Notes: generated by a model not told the origin, from the letters alone. 64,000 bases of DNA from Legionella fallonii LLAP-10 (GCF_000953135.1 NZ_LN614827.1:2943001-3007000); one strand, 5' to 3'; counted from the first letter of the stretch, positions 8,939-18,463 are shown. Program-made: numbers and translations.

Positions 8939-11859
8939 TGGACAATTCTTTACGCGCATTATGTGATGCAATAAAAAAAATACTTTCCCAATTAAAACCC
9001 CAAGTAAATCAACTGTCTTTTATTGTAGTTACGGGAAAAAACAGTCAGGGTAAATCTGCTCTATTAAAGCAAAGCAATTTGGAAGAAATGCCTATTTTTA
9101 GTGAGCAACATGCAAAAATATATTTTAATCAACAAGGTATCATTATTGAATTGGGTGAAGCATGGCTTACTAACAGCAAAATGCTATTGCAAAATACCCT
9201 AAAACAATTAAATCGATGTAACCGTTATCTTAAAATAACTGGTCTTATTTTATGTGTTGATGTTAATGATTTATTAATATCAGACCCATTACAATTCGCG
9301 GAACAAAAAAAAGCGCACTTACAATTGTTGAATCGATTAGGTACCAATATTGGCTATCATGTTGAGTTAGCCATAATATTCACTAAGATGGATACACTGG
9401 CGGGTTTTACAGAGTTCTATCAAATGGAACATGCCACGGATTTATCTAAACCTCTTGGATTTTCTCTTGATTGCATGAACCAGCTAAAAAAGAAAATAGA
9501 GGCCTATAACATTCAATTTAATCAACTAGTTGAAATGCTTGGTCAACAGGTCATCAGTAAAATGCATCCTGTACGCTCAACTATTAAGCGTAGTCTGATT
9601 CGCGAGCTTCCTCTCCAATTATCTAGTCTACGTGCTCCTGTACAAGCCTTGATTCAAGGTATTTCTCCAAAGCTATTTAACCTGCACTCTATTTATTTTA
9701 CCAGTGCAGAACAGGGAGGAGTCAGTGTAGATAGACTGAATAAAAAAATACGGCATGAATACGAGCTCATCGTACAAGATACATTTCCTCAAGCGACCAA
9801 CTTTAGAGCATACTTCGTTGAGGGGGCTTTAAAAAATATACAAGAGCAATGCAGCCAAGCTCCACAAATAAGAAAATTTTCACAAAAACCATTAATTGCA
9901 ATTGCTGCAAGCATCGCCGGAATAGGTTTGTTTATTTTAGGTTATAATCACTATAAGACAGCCCATCTTTTAGATGAGGTAAGTAAAGAACTACTAACTT
10001 ATGATGTACTCAATAATCAAGGACACAATGGAGCACAAGCACTCTATCATTTATCTAGAGCAGCTAATAAAGTAGATCATATTCCAAGTAACTCCATATC
10101 GCTTCCTACTGTTCATCAATTAAAGTTAAACCTTCATTATAATGCTCAAAATCGATTACAAGGTGAATTTTTACCATCTTTAACTAAGGAATTAGAACAG
10201 GCTATTACTAATCCCAGTAACACTCCCATAGTGCGCTATAAAGCTCTAAAGATATACTTAATGTTAAGCCAGCCAGAACACTTAATAACCAGCGAAGTAG
10301 AAGATTGGTTTAAAAATCAGTGGAAAGGACAAACATCCAATGGTTCTAAAAAGCAATTAACACTTCTCAAGCATACTTTAAGCAAGCCTCTACGTAACAT
10401 ACCAATTAATCAACAAATAATTAGTGATGCAAGAAACTATTTAAATGCGCTGCCTACCAGTTATTTATATTATTCCATAGCTAAAGAATCTTTTCCCTCG
10501 TCCAAACAAAAAATTTCCGTGCAAGGGTTTAATTTAGCAACAGATGAATTGCCCGTCTATTTTACAAAAGCTGGCTTTGAACAAGTAGTACATGATATGC
10601 CTAAAATCAGCAGCGCATTACAAGCAGAAAATTGGGTCCTAGCACGGCAAGACCTACCACAACTGCAAAATATGTTGAGTCAGGCCTATTGCTTTGATTA
10701 TGTTACCTGGTGGCAAACGTTCATGCGCAAATCACAGCCCTTACATTATCAGGATTATCAACAGGGAAGACAAATAGCACAACAGTTACAACAAACTAAT
10801 GCCATTAGTCAATTAACTAATTTAATTCAGCAACAAACAAAACCTGATCTAACTGAAAATAGTTCTACTTTTAATCAGCTTATTGCTCATCAATTTACTG
10901 ATTTAAACCTGATGAGTCAATCCAGCACTAAAGAGCTAAGTAACAAGATAAACGAACTTGAGCGGTTTATTGCTACATTATCCGTGGTCAATGATAACGG
11001 AAAAACCGCTTTTACGATTACAAGATCTCGATTTATTAATGAAAACTCATCAGATCCTGTTAGCGCCCTTTATAGTCAAGCAAAACAATTACCAGAGCCC
11101 CTAAGTTTATGGACTAAGCAAATCGCTGGGGATGCATGGAGTATTTTAATAAAAGACAGTCGCCAATACATCAATCAACAATGGCAACAAACTGTCTACA
11201 GAGAGTTTCAAAGCTCTATAGCCAGACGTTACCCTCTGGATTCATCTCAACGGGATGAAATCTCTATTGCTGATTTCAATCATTTCTTTGCTCCACGAGG
11301 AGTATTGAATACGTTTAGCGAACAATATATAAAACCATTCCTGGATGTTTCAAATGCAGAATGGAAGCCCAAAGCAATCAATGACTTCGTATTGCCCATC
11401 GCTACAGAAACCTTAGATGAAATTATCCGAGCTAACATTATAACTAATATGTTTTTCCCTGATCGCAATTATGAGAGCAAAATTGATTTTAGTTTGCAAA
11501 AAATTAATCTTGATCCAATAGTTGCCAGTTTAGAGCTTGAAATTGGTAGTACAAAACTGACTGATACTCAAGGAAGCGACTCATTTATGCGTTTTACTTG
11601 GCCACAAAATAATGCAAAATTATCGCTTAGCTCCATAGAAGGTAATCACTACGAAATAGCAGAACACGGAACATGGGCCTTATTCAAACTTCTAGAGAAA
11701 GTAAATGTTTTAGTTGATGAACAAGACAGCTCAAGCCTACAAATTCTATTTGAGGTAAATAGCAACTCCGGCCGATATTTATTAAAAACCAATAATCAAA
11801 TTAATCCCTTTACTCCTGGTATCTTAAATGGATTCACCTTAAGCGAGGCTGTTGTTTAG
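8938..11859 (+). CDS. icmF: Dot/Icm type IVB secretion protein IcmF (TssM-like)
   Basis: IcmF is the large inner-membrane partner of IcmH/DotU. It has 973 residues, the usual length. A P-loop-like sequence VTGKNSQGKSALL lies near residue 32, matching GxxxxGKS. One predicted transmembrane segment spans about 320-340 (PLIAIAASIAGIGLFILGY), followed by a long periplasmic region ending in an IcmF C-terminal domain. The usual second membrane segment near the N-terminus seen in many TssM proteins is not evident. It is coupled to icmH. The gene tphA, which I recall downstream of icmB/F in L. pneumophila, is missing. Confidence 0.94.
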   Translation: MDNSLRALCDAIKKILSQLKPQVNQLSFIVVTGKNSQGKSALLKQSNLEEMPIFSEQHAKIYFNQQGIIIELGEAWLTNSKMLLQNTLKQLNRCNRYLKITGLILCVDVNDLLISDPLQFAEQKKAHLQLLNRLGTNIGYHVELAIIFTKMDTLAGFTEFYQMEHATDLSKPLGFSLDCMNQLKKKIEAYNIQFNQLVEMLGQQVISKMHPVRSTIKRSLIRELPLQLSSLRAPVQALIQGISPKLFNLHSIYFTSAEQGGVSVDRLNKKIRHEYELIVQDTFPQATNFRAYFVEGALKNIQEQCSQAPQIRKFSQKPLIAIAASIAGIGLFILGYNHYKTAHLLDEVSKELLTYDVLNNQGHNGAQALYHLSRAANKVDHIPSNSISLPTVHQLKLNLHYNAQNRLQGEFLPSLTKELEQAITNPSNTPIVRYKALKIYLMLSQPEHLITSEVEDWFKNQWKGQTSNGSKKQLTLLKHTLSKPLRNIPINQQIISDARNYLNALPTSYLYYSIAKESFPSSKQKISVQGFNLATDELPVYFTKAGFEQVVHDMPKISSALQAENWVLARQDLPQLQNMLSQAYCFDYVTWWQTFMRKSQPLHYQDYQQGRQIAQQLQQTNAISQLTNLIQQQTKPDLTENSSTFNQLIAHQFTDLNLMSQSSTKELSNKINELERFIATLSVVNDNGKTAFTITRSRFINENSSDPVSALYSQAKQLPEPLSLWTKQIAGDAWSILIKDSRQYINQQWQQTVYREFQSSIARRYPLDSSQRDEISIADFNHFFAPRGVLNTFSEQYIKPFLDVSNAEWKPKAINDFVLPIATETLDEIIRANIITNMFFPDRNYESKIDFSLQKINLDPIVASLELEIGSTKLTDTQGSDSFMRFTWPQNNAKLSLSSIEGNHYEIAEHGTWALFKLLEKVNVLVDEQDSSSLQILFEVNSNSGRYLLKTNNQINPFTPGILNGFTLSEAVV

Positions 11860-11905
11860 GTAAGCAGCTAGCAGCCCTACTCGGCGCTTATCCAGAACAC
11901 CACGA

Positions 11906-11949
11906 AGAAGCTCCTGAAGACACGGCCCCCACAGGAGGCTTCTCCTTTT
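11906..11949 (+). terminator. Rho-independent terminator after icmF
   Basis: AGAAGCTCCTG (11906-11916) pairs with CAGGAGGCTTCT (11932-11943) over 11 bp with one bulged G. The loop is 15 bases, and CCTTTTAA follows on the plus strand. It lies about 50 bases after the icmF stop. Confidence 0.75.
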
Positions 11950-12150
11950 AATGTTACAGCATCGTATTGACTCGTTTTAGAAGTCGCTTATCTGTTCGTT
12001 ATATCAGCCGTGGTCGACAGGACAACAAGTTGTCAGATAAAATGCTCTCTACAAATCACCATCTGAGAAATCATCAATATATTCCTAATCACGTGATATT
12101 TTTTATCTAAACGAATGTTTCTATTGATACTCGAAAATAAAATTTTCTGT

Positions 12151-12175
12151 GGTTCGGGCAATAAGTTACCCGACC
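12151..12175 (-). terminator. Possible terminator hairpin after icmB
   Basis: TCGGG (12154-12158) and CCCGA (12169-12173) form a short GC stem about 35 bases past the icmB stop. Read on the minus strand it is followed by an A/T-rich stretch with TTTTATTTT. The stem is short, so its strength is uncertain; it may also be a dispersed repeat. Confidence 0.4.
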
Positions 12176-12209
12176 TACATTGATTTGATTTAATGCCAGC
12201 CAATAACGA

Positions 12210-15200
12210 TCATACTTTTACAGGTAAACTCTTAATGTTTGGATCTTTCGCATAAGCCTCAAGAATATCATTAACCAGCTGGTCTATAATACCTTCTTTG
12301 TCCTCTTCCTCAATCAAACCACCCTTTTCTTTCATGCCAGCTAGGCGAGCTTCTATTACCTTGGCGACAGAACCATTTGGGAAGAGCCCTGCTAAAAGAC
12401 GCCTTGCTTCCCCAGGACCAAGATGCCGATATAAATGGTTTCTTACTGCAGCATCCTCCGCGGTAGTACTAAATGCCCATAGCTCTACAGGCCCTAAGGT
12501 TAGCGTTAGCAATTGAACGTTAATACCAGATTTAGTAGCAAATTGCGCCAAAAACGTAGCACCACCTAATCTTGGACCATGAACTCTAGTGCGCAAAGCA
12601 ACTTTTGCCGTTTCAGAAAGACCAAAAATTGTTGTAGTCTTATCAACCGCCTGAGAGGGACCAGCATCCATAATATAAATCGATGTAGCAAAATCAATCA
12701 TCACAGGATCAAAATCATCTACTGCCTGAGAAAGTAAAGCAATCTGCACTTTCCATTTACGCCCTTCCCGCATATCAATAATAACTTGATCACGAACAGC
12801 TTGAGATTTTGCGGTACGGTGGAATTCGTCATATACAATGCGCTTATGATCCTCTCTAATTTCTGTAATTCTTTGCTTATGATACTCCTTATATTGATCG
12901 GGAATACTACTTAAACTTTCTTCTGTAAGGTAATAATGCCTTGCAAGAACATAGCGGGCTAGCATGTACATCACAGCTGTTTGCCTATCAGCCGCATCTC
13001 CACCACTTTTTGCTACTTCGTCAAGGTCAAGTGAAACAACTCGTGCATCACCTATATCAAAACTACTAACGCGAGATAAAATAGGGTATTCGCGCACTGC
13101 GGCTGAAATCATTCGTGAGAAAGCATTAATTAAAGACTCTCCCGTGGGCGCTGTTACTTTTTCATATAGATCTTCAATTGAAGGTGTTCTACAGATAGAT
13201 GCTGCATCAGCGAGTAACGGCATAGCATAACGTTGAGCTAATAATGCCTCATGCACAAATCCGGCAGAATAAAGTGAATCAGTCACTTCCCACCATGTTG
13301 ATTTAGAATCACGAACAAAACCAATTTCCTCTAATATACTATCAATAAATTCCTCTACCCCAGGAGCATAAGGAGTTGGATTAAATTCATCAGCCATGCT
13401 CTTATATAATTCATCAACTACCATACCAGCCAAATCGGGCATACCGTCATATGGTTTTTCTGCTCCTAATGGAGTTGTTAGTAAGGTCATAAAGTTAACT
13501 AAAAATGAGCGCTCTAACGCGGTTGGATAACGACATCCTAATTGTGTATCAAAAGGATTGATCGAATAATCTGGAGTCATTCTCAATCTATGATACGCCA
13601 CTAAATGTCGTTTAGAAGCAGGTAAGGCTTCTTTGAGAAGAGAAATTAATCCACTACTTGAAGGTCCTATATCAATAATAGCAATACGTGGTAGACGGAT
13701 TAGTCCTCCAGAGAGACATAATGCTAAATTTATCGCGTTAGATAATACTGATTTACCCGAACCAGGGCGTGCATAAACTAAATCAATCCAAGTTGTTTGT
13801 TCCGTTGATCCCGGCTGAAATGGCCAAGGTTTACCATCCGGAGAGCGAAATAGTAATGCCCCTGTTGACCACGGTGATGCTGGACGTGTAATGGGCAACA
13901 TGGAAACTACAGAACTTAAGGGGGCAACACTTGGAACTGCCGCGCTATTTAGAGAGGCGCCCAACATAGTCGAAATAAAACCAGCGAAGGGATCGCCGCA
14001 AATTTCAGATACATCAGTTGAGCCCCATCCTTCAATGGCCTTAACTAATTCAGAGCTTCTCCTTCTCAATAAAGCAAGATTACCTTCAGGTGCCCATGTG
14101 GTTGCCACCACGCGTAAACGAATAATTGATTCGTCTGTATTGAGCTGCAAATACTTCAATAAATTCACTGAGTCACTTATTAATCGATTTTGTGCAGAAC
14201 TGAAACTTAGAATTGCTGACAAAAGACCTTTAAGTTTTATAGTGCTGAGTCCTTCGCTCTCGATTAAAAATGAAATTTTCCATGGTATGTGTGAAGGTAG
14301 TATACGTGCAAATAAATTAATAAATGGTCTAACATCTTTAGGAAACAAATCAATATAAGTTGACGAATAAATCTTGTCACCTACTCTAACTGTCCGTAAA
14401 TCAATAACTTCCCCATCTCTTGGAAGTACCTGTTTTGCCAGTGAAGGCCATAACAAATCGGACGGATCTCCTTCAAAACTGTTTACTTCACGAACTGGTA
14501 ATTTATCACCAGGCAGGGTCGCGCGCCAATCATCTGCAGTATAATCAGGATCTGCCGTCATGCGAATCGCATGAATAGCCTCATGTACCTCTAATAGTTC
14601 ACCTAAAATATTCAAAGAATCAATATCATTCATAATGGCACGAACATAGGCATCATGAGTGTCTCTTAATTCTGGAATTGCAGCATAGAGGGTTTGAGTA
14701 TTTTTAAAAGGCAAAGCCTTACTCTCTTTAATCATCTTTAACTTAGCTTTATTTGCTGCCTTTAATTGATCGCTAGGTAAATTGAATGGACGAGTAATTA
14801 GCACAAAGTAGAGGCGCTCTTCTGCGCAATATTGGGATAAATAATTAACACGCTCTTGAAACAAATCGCTTAATTTCAGCTCCAAACGATCAGCAGTCGC
14901 TTCTGCAGGCTCATATATATCTTGAATCAACTTTCTGATATTTTGCTTATCATGGCTAAAATAAACTTGTAAAGCATGTCCTGGTCTACCCATGGCCGCT
15001 TGAAATGAGTTAGTCAGTCCTTCAACTAAATGATCAAATTCATCCGCACCAGCAAGAGCGGTTATTCCTTCTATTTTAATTATGGATAACAAACTGCCAT
15101 CATGATTAACCAATACTGTTGGGCTATCTGCTGTCTCTAGATCAATATAAGATTCAGTTGTTTGTCGCAATGAAGTACTTAACCAGGCAAAAAAGGTATC

Positions 15201-15236
15201 TATACCTTCAAAAAACGATTCTGACCAACTTGCCAT
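12210..15236 (-). CDS. icmB/dotO: Dot/Icm ATPase IcmB/DotO (VirB4-like)
   Basis: IcmB/DotO is a VirB4-family ATPase at the cytoplasmic base of the Dot/Icm machine, where it works with DotB. The 1008 residues match the family. The N-terminal half contains the VirB4-like region. The C-terminal RecA-like ATPase domain has Walker A ARPGSGKSVLSNAIN (near residue 480) and a Walker B-like RIVYDEFHR (near residue 795), followed by QIALLSQAVDDFDP. The ATG is preceded by GGGG about 7 bases upstream. It is the last gene of the minus-strand icmN-to-icmB group and lies 147 bp after icmJ. Confidence 0.97.
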   Translation of the reverse strand: MASWSESFFEGIDTFFAWLSTSLRQTTESYIDLETADSPTVLVNHDGSLLSIIKIEGITALAGADEFDHLVEGLTNSFQAAMGRPGHALQVYFSHDKQNIRKLIQDIYEPAEATADRLELKLSDLFQERVNYLSQYCAEERLYFVLITRPFNLPSDQLKAANKAKLKMIKESKALPFKNTQTLYAAIPELRDTHDAYVRAIMNDIDSLNILGELLEVHEAIHAIRMTADPDYTADDWRATLPGDKLPVREVNSFEGDPSDLLWPSLAKQVLPRDGEVIDLRTVRVGDKIYSSTYIDLFPKDVRPFINLFARILPSHIPWKISFLIESEGLSTIKLKGLLSAILSFSSAQNRLISDSVNLLKYLQLNTDESIIRLRVVATTWAPEGNLALLRRRSSELVKAIEGWGSTDVSEICGDPFAGFISTMLGASLNSAAVPSVAPLSSVVSMLPITRPASPWSTGALLFRSPDGKPWPFQPGSTEQTTWIDLVYARPGSGKSVLSNAINLALCLSGGLIRLPRIAIIDIGPSSSGLISLLKEALPASKRHLVAYHRLRMTPDYSINPFDTQLGCRYPTALERSFLVNFMTLLTTPLGAEKPYDGMPDLAGMVVDELYKSMADEFNPTPYAPGVEEFIDSILEEIGFVRDSKSTWWEVTDSLYSAGFVHEALLAQRYAMPLLADAASICRTPSIEDLYEKVTAPTGESLINAFSRMISAAVREYPILSRVSSFDIGDARVVSLDLDEVAKSGGDAADRQTAVMYMLARYVLARHYYLTEESLSSIPDQYKEYHKQRITEIREDHKRIVYDEFHRTAKSQAVRDQVIIDMREGRKWKVQIALLSQAVDDFDPVMIDFATSIYIMDAGPSQAVDKTTTIFGLSETAKVALRTRVHGPRLGGATFLAQFATKSGINVQLLTLTLGPVELWAFSTTAEDAAVRNHLYRHLGPGEARRLLAGLFPNGSVAKVIEARLAGMKEKGGLIEEEDKEGIIDQLVNDILEAYAKDPNIKSLPVKV

Positions 15237-15383
15237 CCCTAATCCCCAATTTTATACATGTATTACTCATATCAACGAGCAGTTGACCAATTCACTAGCA
15301 GTAAACGAAATATCTCGATTTTTGATAAAAATGCACAGAAAATCAAGGCATTTCAACCAGAACAAGTGAATGATTAACGGCCC

Positions 15384-16010
15384 CTAATCCGCAATTTCTT
15401 CTAATGCACTAGCAGCCCACTTTTCTATTTGTTTTCGGAATTTGGCTCTAGAAGGCAACAAACGCACGTTTTTAAACAATTGGGCCTTGATCTCTTCTTG
15501 ATTAACCCCAGCATCAATCATTAATTGACCAAATATTGCCGGATCACTTGTCCCCTCTCCAAATTTTTCTTCGACAACTTGAGAACGAAACTTAAAACTT
15601 CTATAGATATTCTGCGCACTTGACTTATAACCCGTATCATTTGTGATTGCACAGAATAAAACATGGCATAAACTATTTAATTCCGTCTGGGTTAGCTCAG
15701 GCAGATAGATCAAAGTACCCCCACCATAACCCCCAACCCCAACAGACTCGATAAAAAAACACTGAGCACAAAAACAGCAAGCGGTTGCTAAATTCGATAA
15801 TCTATTATTGGTATAATCACTATCTAGATTTACTATTTCTTGGAAGAGACGTGCTTGAAATCCACAAAATTGACAAGTGTACTTATCTCTCTGAAATATT
15901 TTTTGTTCATAAGACTTAAATCGCTCATCAATCTTCCTAGCTGAATACAATCGCCAGGAACCGGGTGTAGCATTTAATTTTAATTCATTTTGCGTGCGAT
16001 TTTCCGCCAT
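15384..16010 (-). CDS. icmJ/dotN: Dot/Icm protein IcmJ/DotN, coupling-complex component
   Basis: IcmJ/DotN is a zinc-binding, HNH-fold-related protein that joins the DotL coupling complex in L. pneumophila. The 208-residue protein has the expected metal ligands in two cysteine pairs: YTCQFCGF (about 45-50) and CCFCAQCFF (about 78-84). The N-terminus is rich in charged and polar residues. It begins at an ATG with a weak GAG upstream. A 193-bp gap with a hairpin separates it from the upstream icmD copy, so icmJ-icmB may have an additional promoter of their own. Confidence 0.95.
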   Translation of the reverse strand: MAENRTQNELKLNATPGSWRLYSARKIDERFKSYEQKIFQRDKYTCQFCGFQARLFQEIVNLDSDYTNNRLSNLATACCFCAQCFFIESVGVGGYGGGTLIYLPELTQTELNSLCHVLFCAITNDTGYKSSAQNIYRSFKFRSQVVEEKFGEGTSDPAIFGQLMIDAGVNQEEIKAQLFKNVRLLPSRAKFRKQIEKWAASALEEIAD

Positions 16011-16150
16011 ATATTAGCTCGCTTTCATCTGATTTTATTATGGCATTATTCTAGTAAAAAATTACAGCCTCTATGAAGCTAACAATATTTAACCAATTAT
16101 TTCAAAAAATCATTTATGCTATTTCTTAATTAAATAAACTTGAATCGAAT

Positions 16151-16188
16151 AACGAGAGGGCGGAACATTAAAGCTCCCCCTCTTCGTT
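16151..16188 (-). terminator. Strong hairpin between icmD copy 2 and icmJ
   Basis: AACGAGAGGG (16151-16160) pairs with CCCTCTTCGTT (16178-16188) with a small bulge. The inner bases CGGA and TCC extend the stem. It lies just past the stop of the second icmD copy. No T-run follows on the minus strand, so it may be an mRNA-processing or stability element or an attenuator within the operon rather than a full terminator. Confidence 0.5.
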
Positions 16189-16203
16189 AACAATAAATTA
16201 AGA

Positions 16204-16593
16204 TTATTGGAAAATACTACCAGTTGGACCAGCAGTTTTACCTGATGAACCAAACATAGTTTGTCCTGTTACTCCTAAAATTGTAGGAAGAAACAATAAA
16301 GCAGCAGCGATAAAGACCAAGGCTATAGGCGTACCTATAGGCACTTGGGTTGGATTATCCTTATGCTGCTTGAATTTCATAATAGCTCCAATTGAAAATC
16401 CTAATCCTGCTAAGTAAGAACCCGAAGTAATTAACTTAGCAACATTAGTAAATGAGCCATACATTGAAGAGGCCATTTTACCTAATGTCGGAGTAGCCGC
16501 TGCATCCTGGCTCACTAAGGCAATTAGGCTGATACAGATAAAACTGACTAACCAAGCCTTATAATCTGACTTACAAATAACCTTATTGTTCAC
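16204..16593 (-). CDS. icmD/dotP: IcmD/DotP, second tandem copy
   Basis: This is a small hydrophobic Dot/Icm membrane protein of 129 residues, a paralogue of the neighbouring icmD at 16630-17019. It has an N-terminal hydrophobic segment (about 14-30) ending in the Ala-rich SQDAAATP. A second hydrophobic stretch (about 51-68) and a third (about 88-108, TPIALVFIAAALLFLP) follow, then GVTGQTMFG. From residue 47 on it is identical to the first copy at 79 of 83 positions; the first 46 residues match at only 30. The start is GTG with AGGAG six bases upstream. It has an intact frame and its own ribosome site, so it looks functional. Confidence 0.93.
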   Translation of the reverse strand: MNNKVICKSDYKAWLVSFICISLIALVSQDAAATPTLGKMASSMYGSFTNVAKLITSGSYLAGLGFSIGAIMKFKQHKDNPTQVPIGTPIALVFIAAALLFLPTILGVTGQTMFGSSGKTAGPTGSIFQ

Positions 16594-16629
16594 GGCTTTC
16601 TCCTATTTTATAGTAATCAACCAAACAAC

Positions 16630-17019
16630 TTATTGGAAAATACTTCCTGTTGGACCTGCAGTTTTACCAGCCTGACCAAACATTGTTTGCCCTGTTACCC
16701 CTAAAATTGTAGGGAGAAACAACAAGGCTGCAGCTATAAATACCAACGCAATTGGAGTACCAATAGGTATTTGAGTAGGATTATCTTTATGCTGCTTGAA
16801 TTTCATGATAGCGCCAATCGAAAAACCTAAGCCCGCTAAATACGAACCGGCTGTTATTAATTTAGCCACATTAGTAAATGATTTAGTAATAGAAGAAGCC
16901 ATGCTCCCTAATGTGGGACTTGCAGCTGCCTCTTGACTAACTAATGCAATAAAACCTATACATACTAGACTGATAAGCCAAGATTTATAATCTGATTTGC
17001 TATTAAAAATATTATTCAC
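16630..17019 (-). CDS. icmD/dotP: IcmD/DotP, first tandem copy
   Basis: This is the icmC-proximal icmD copy, a small inner-membrane protein required for Dot/Icm function in L. pneumophila. It has 129 residues from the GTG at 17019, which has AGGAG six bases upstream. A GTG one codon earlier sits only three bases from that site. The N-terminus MNNIFNSKSDYKSWLIS is closer to L. pneumophila IcmD, as I recall it, than the second copy is, so this is probably the ancestral position. The core from SFTNVAKLIT to the C-terminal GPTGSIFQ is nearly the same as in its twin. It lies 33 bp after icmC and 36 bp before the second copy. Confidence 0.95.
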   Translation of the reverse strand: MNNIFNSKSDYKSWLISLVCIGFIALVSQEAAASPTLGSMASSITKSFTNVAKLITAGSYLAGLGFSIGAIMKFKQHKDNPTQIPIGTPIALVFIAAALLFLPTILGVTGQTMFGQAGKTAGPTGSIFQ

Positions 17020-17052
17020 CACTTACTCCTACCCTCTTTTCTTTATCTTAAA

Positions 17053-17625
17053 CTATGTACCATATAAAGTATTATTAATCATATTGAGTGTGCCCACAAT
17101 ATTAATTGCTAATATCCCACCAAAAACATGCACCAAACCTTTACCAGTCCCTCCTGGGGGTTGCCCCTGAGATGCTGAGCGTGCAATTAAAACCCATCCC
17201 CTGACAAAAGCAATCAAACCAATTACCCTGATTATCACTGTCAAGGGCTGACCGACAACACTTCCACTTCCAAAAAGAGTATCCAACGCCGCATTGCTAC
17301 TGTTTACTGGGGCATATTGCAGTACATTTTGATAGCCAAAGCTGGTTTGCATTAGTATCGAAAAGGCACTTGGAAAGTATATTAACATAGCACCAACCAA
17401 TAAATATGCAAGCGGCTCTTTGATACTGGTGTTAGACGACATCATCGTTCGCGCTTCACCATAAATTTTTAAACTATAAATTGCCTTAAATATGAAGGCG
17501 CAACCAATAAGGTATGCGCCACCTGTAATTAGCTTTTGTACAGGTCCCATTGAATTGGCTATATTGTTTAATATGTTAGCCTGACTTGCAATCCAACATG
17601 CAACAGTACCACCTGTACATGCCAT
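17053..17625 (-). CDS. icmC/dotE: Dot/Icm membrane protein IcmC/DotE
   Basis: IcmC/DotE is an inner-membrane Dot/Icm component, related in sequence to IcmD and DotV. The 190-residue protein has about four hydrophobic segments: around 33-52 (LITGGAYLIGCAFIFKAIYSL), 70-90 (PLAYLLVGAMLIYFPS), 128-147 (VIIRVIGLIAFVRGWVLIA) and 165-185 (VHVFGGILAINIVGTLNMI). Two cysteines lie near the N-terminus. The ATG follows GAGG at 5 bases. The start is 7 bases past the icmG stop, so they are co-transcribed. Confidence 0.95.
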   Translation of the reverse strand: MACTGGTVACWIASQANILNNIANSMGPVQKLITGGAYLIGCAFIFKAIYSLKIYGEARTMMSSNTSIKEPLAYLLVGAMLIYFPSAFSILMQTSFGYQNVLQYAPVNSSNAALDTLFGSGSVVGQPLTVIIRVIGLIAFVRGWVLIARSASQGQPPGGTGKGLVHVFGGILAINIVGTLNMINNTLYGT

Positions 17626-17632
17626 ATATACC

Positions 17633-18463
17633 TCAACTATCTTCTTGACTAAACTTTATTACTTGCCCTGAACTAGTCAATACACGACCTTGCATTGAAT
17701 CTATTAATCGAACTCGTCCATATCCTGCAATTTTCGTCCCTTCTCTTACTGTAAGTGTAGAACCATTTGTGCCAATTAGCCAAGCTCTCCCAGGAATTAC
17801 AGCCTGAATATAGTAAATAATTCGAGGGGCTATTATTTTTTTATTTGTTTTATGTACAACTTTGGGTTGAGAGCGCGCCATTAATACATTAATTACTTCT
17901 GATTGTTTGGCTACTTGATTCGTTAGATTGCCAATAACCTGGTTAAGATTAGCAATTTGAGTATTTAAATTATTAATATTATTATTCACTGTTCCGACTT
18001 GCTCTCCCACTGAGCTTACCTCCGCGCGTACGGTTTGCTGAGCTTGTTCTATGGCAGATACTTTTTGCTTTAAATCATTATCCGTAGTGGTAACAACTGA
18101 TTGTGTCGGTTGTACAATAGGAGCAGCCGTCGATATCGAAGTGGGAGTTGTTGAGGGTGCTGGAGTAATTGCACTTTGAGAGGGTTGTTGAGTTATTTGA
18201 GCTGTAGGAGTAGGCGTGACCTGTGAAGCATTATTAGTTTTCCCTGAATATATCCAACCCACGATTTTGTATGTTGCCATAGCAAAAACAATGATACCTA
18301 CGGCAATCAAAGCATTCCTTTTTACATTTTTCCCCCCGGGAGCTTGCTTCTGCCCTGGAGAAAAAGATTGATGAGCCTCATTCTCCTCCCCCATAGACTC
18401 ACTATCTAGAGAATCTAACTCAGCGAACTTATATTCATCATTATCTTGATCGTGTTCTGCCAT
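17633..18463 (-). CDS. icmG/dotF: Dot/Icm core-associated protein IcmG/DotF
   Basis: IcmG/DotF is a bitopic inner-membrane protein that associates with the DotC-DotD-DotH-DotG core complex. The 276 residues comprise an acidic cytoplasmic N-terminus (about 1-50, rich in Asp/Glu), one transmembrane segment (about 51-71, ALIAVGIIVFAMATYKIVGWIY), a Thr/Pro/Ser/Gln-rich linker (about 78-125), and a coiled coil (about 130-195 with repeating Asn/Ile/Val, NNNINNLNTQIANLNQ). A conserved periplasmic C-terminal domain follows (YYIQAVIPGRAWLIGTNGST to KFSQEDS). It lies 17 bp after icmE. Confidence 0.95.
   Translation of the reverse strand: MAEHDQDNDEYKFAELDSLDSESMGEENEAHQSFSPGQKQAPGGKNVKRNALIAVGIIVFAMATYKIVGWIYSGKTNNASQVTPTPTAQITQQPSQSAITPAPSTTPTSISTAAPIVQPTQSVVTTTDNDLKQKVSAIEQAQQTVRAEVSSVGEQVGTVNNNINNLNTQIANLNQVIGNLTNQVAKQSEVINVLMARSQPKVVHKTNKKIIAPRIIYYIQAVIPGRAWLIGTNGSTLTVREGTKIAGYGRVRLIDSMQGRVLTSSGQVIKFSQEDS

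Larger units (their letters stand above)
11860..12209. other. Convergent gap between icmF and icmB (no tphA)
   Basis: This 350-bp convergent spacer has no credible open frame. It holds a strong terminator on the icmF side and a weaker hairpin on the icmB side, each listed separately. The ProP-like transporter gene tphA that I recall here in L. pneumophila is absent, and I see no remnant of it. Confidence 0.65.

Noticed and set aside
13891..14358. 155-residue plus-strand open frame inside icmB
   Set aside because: It is antisense to the highly conserved IcmB coding sequence, with no family similarity.
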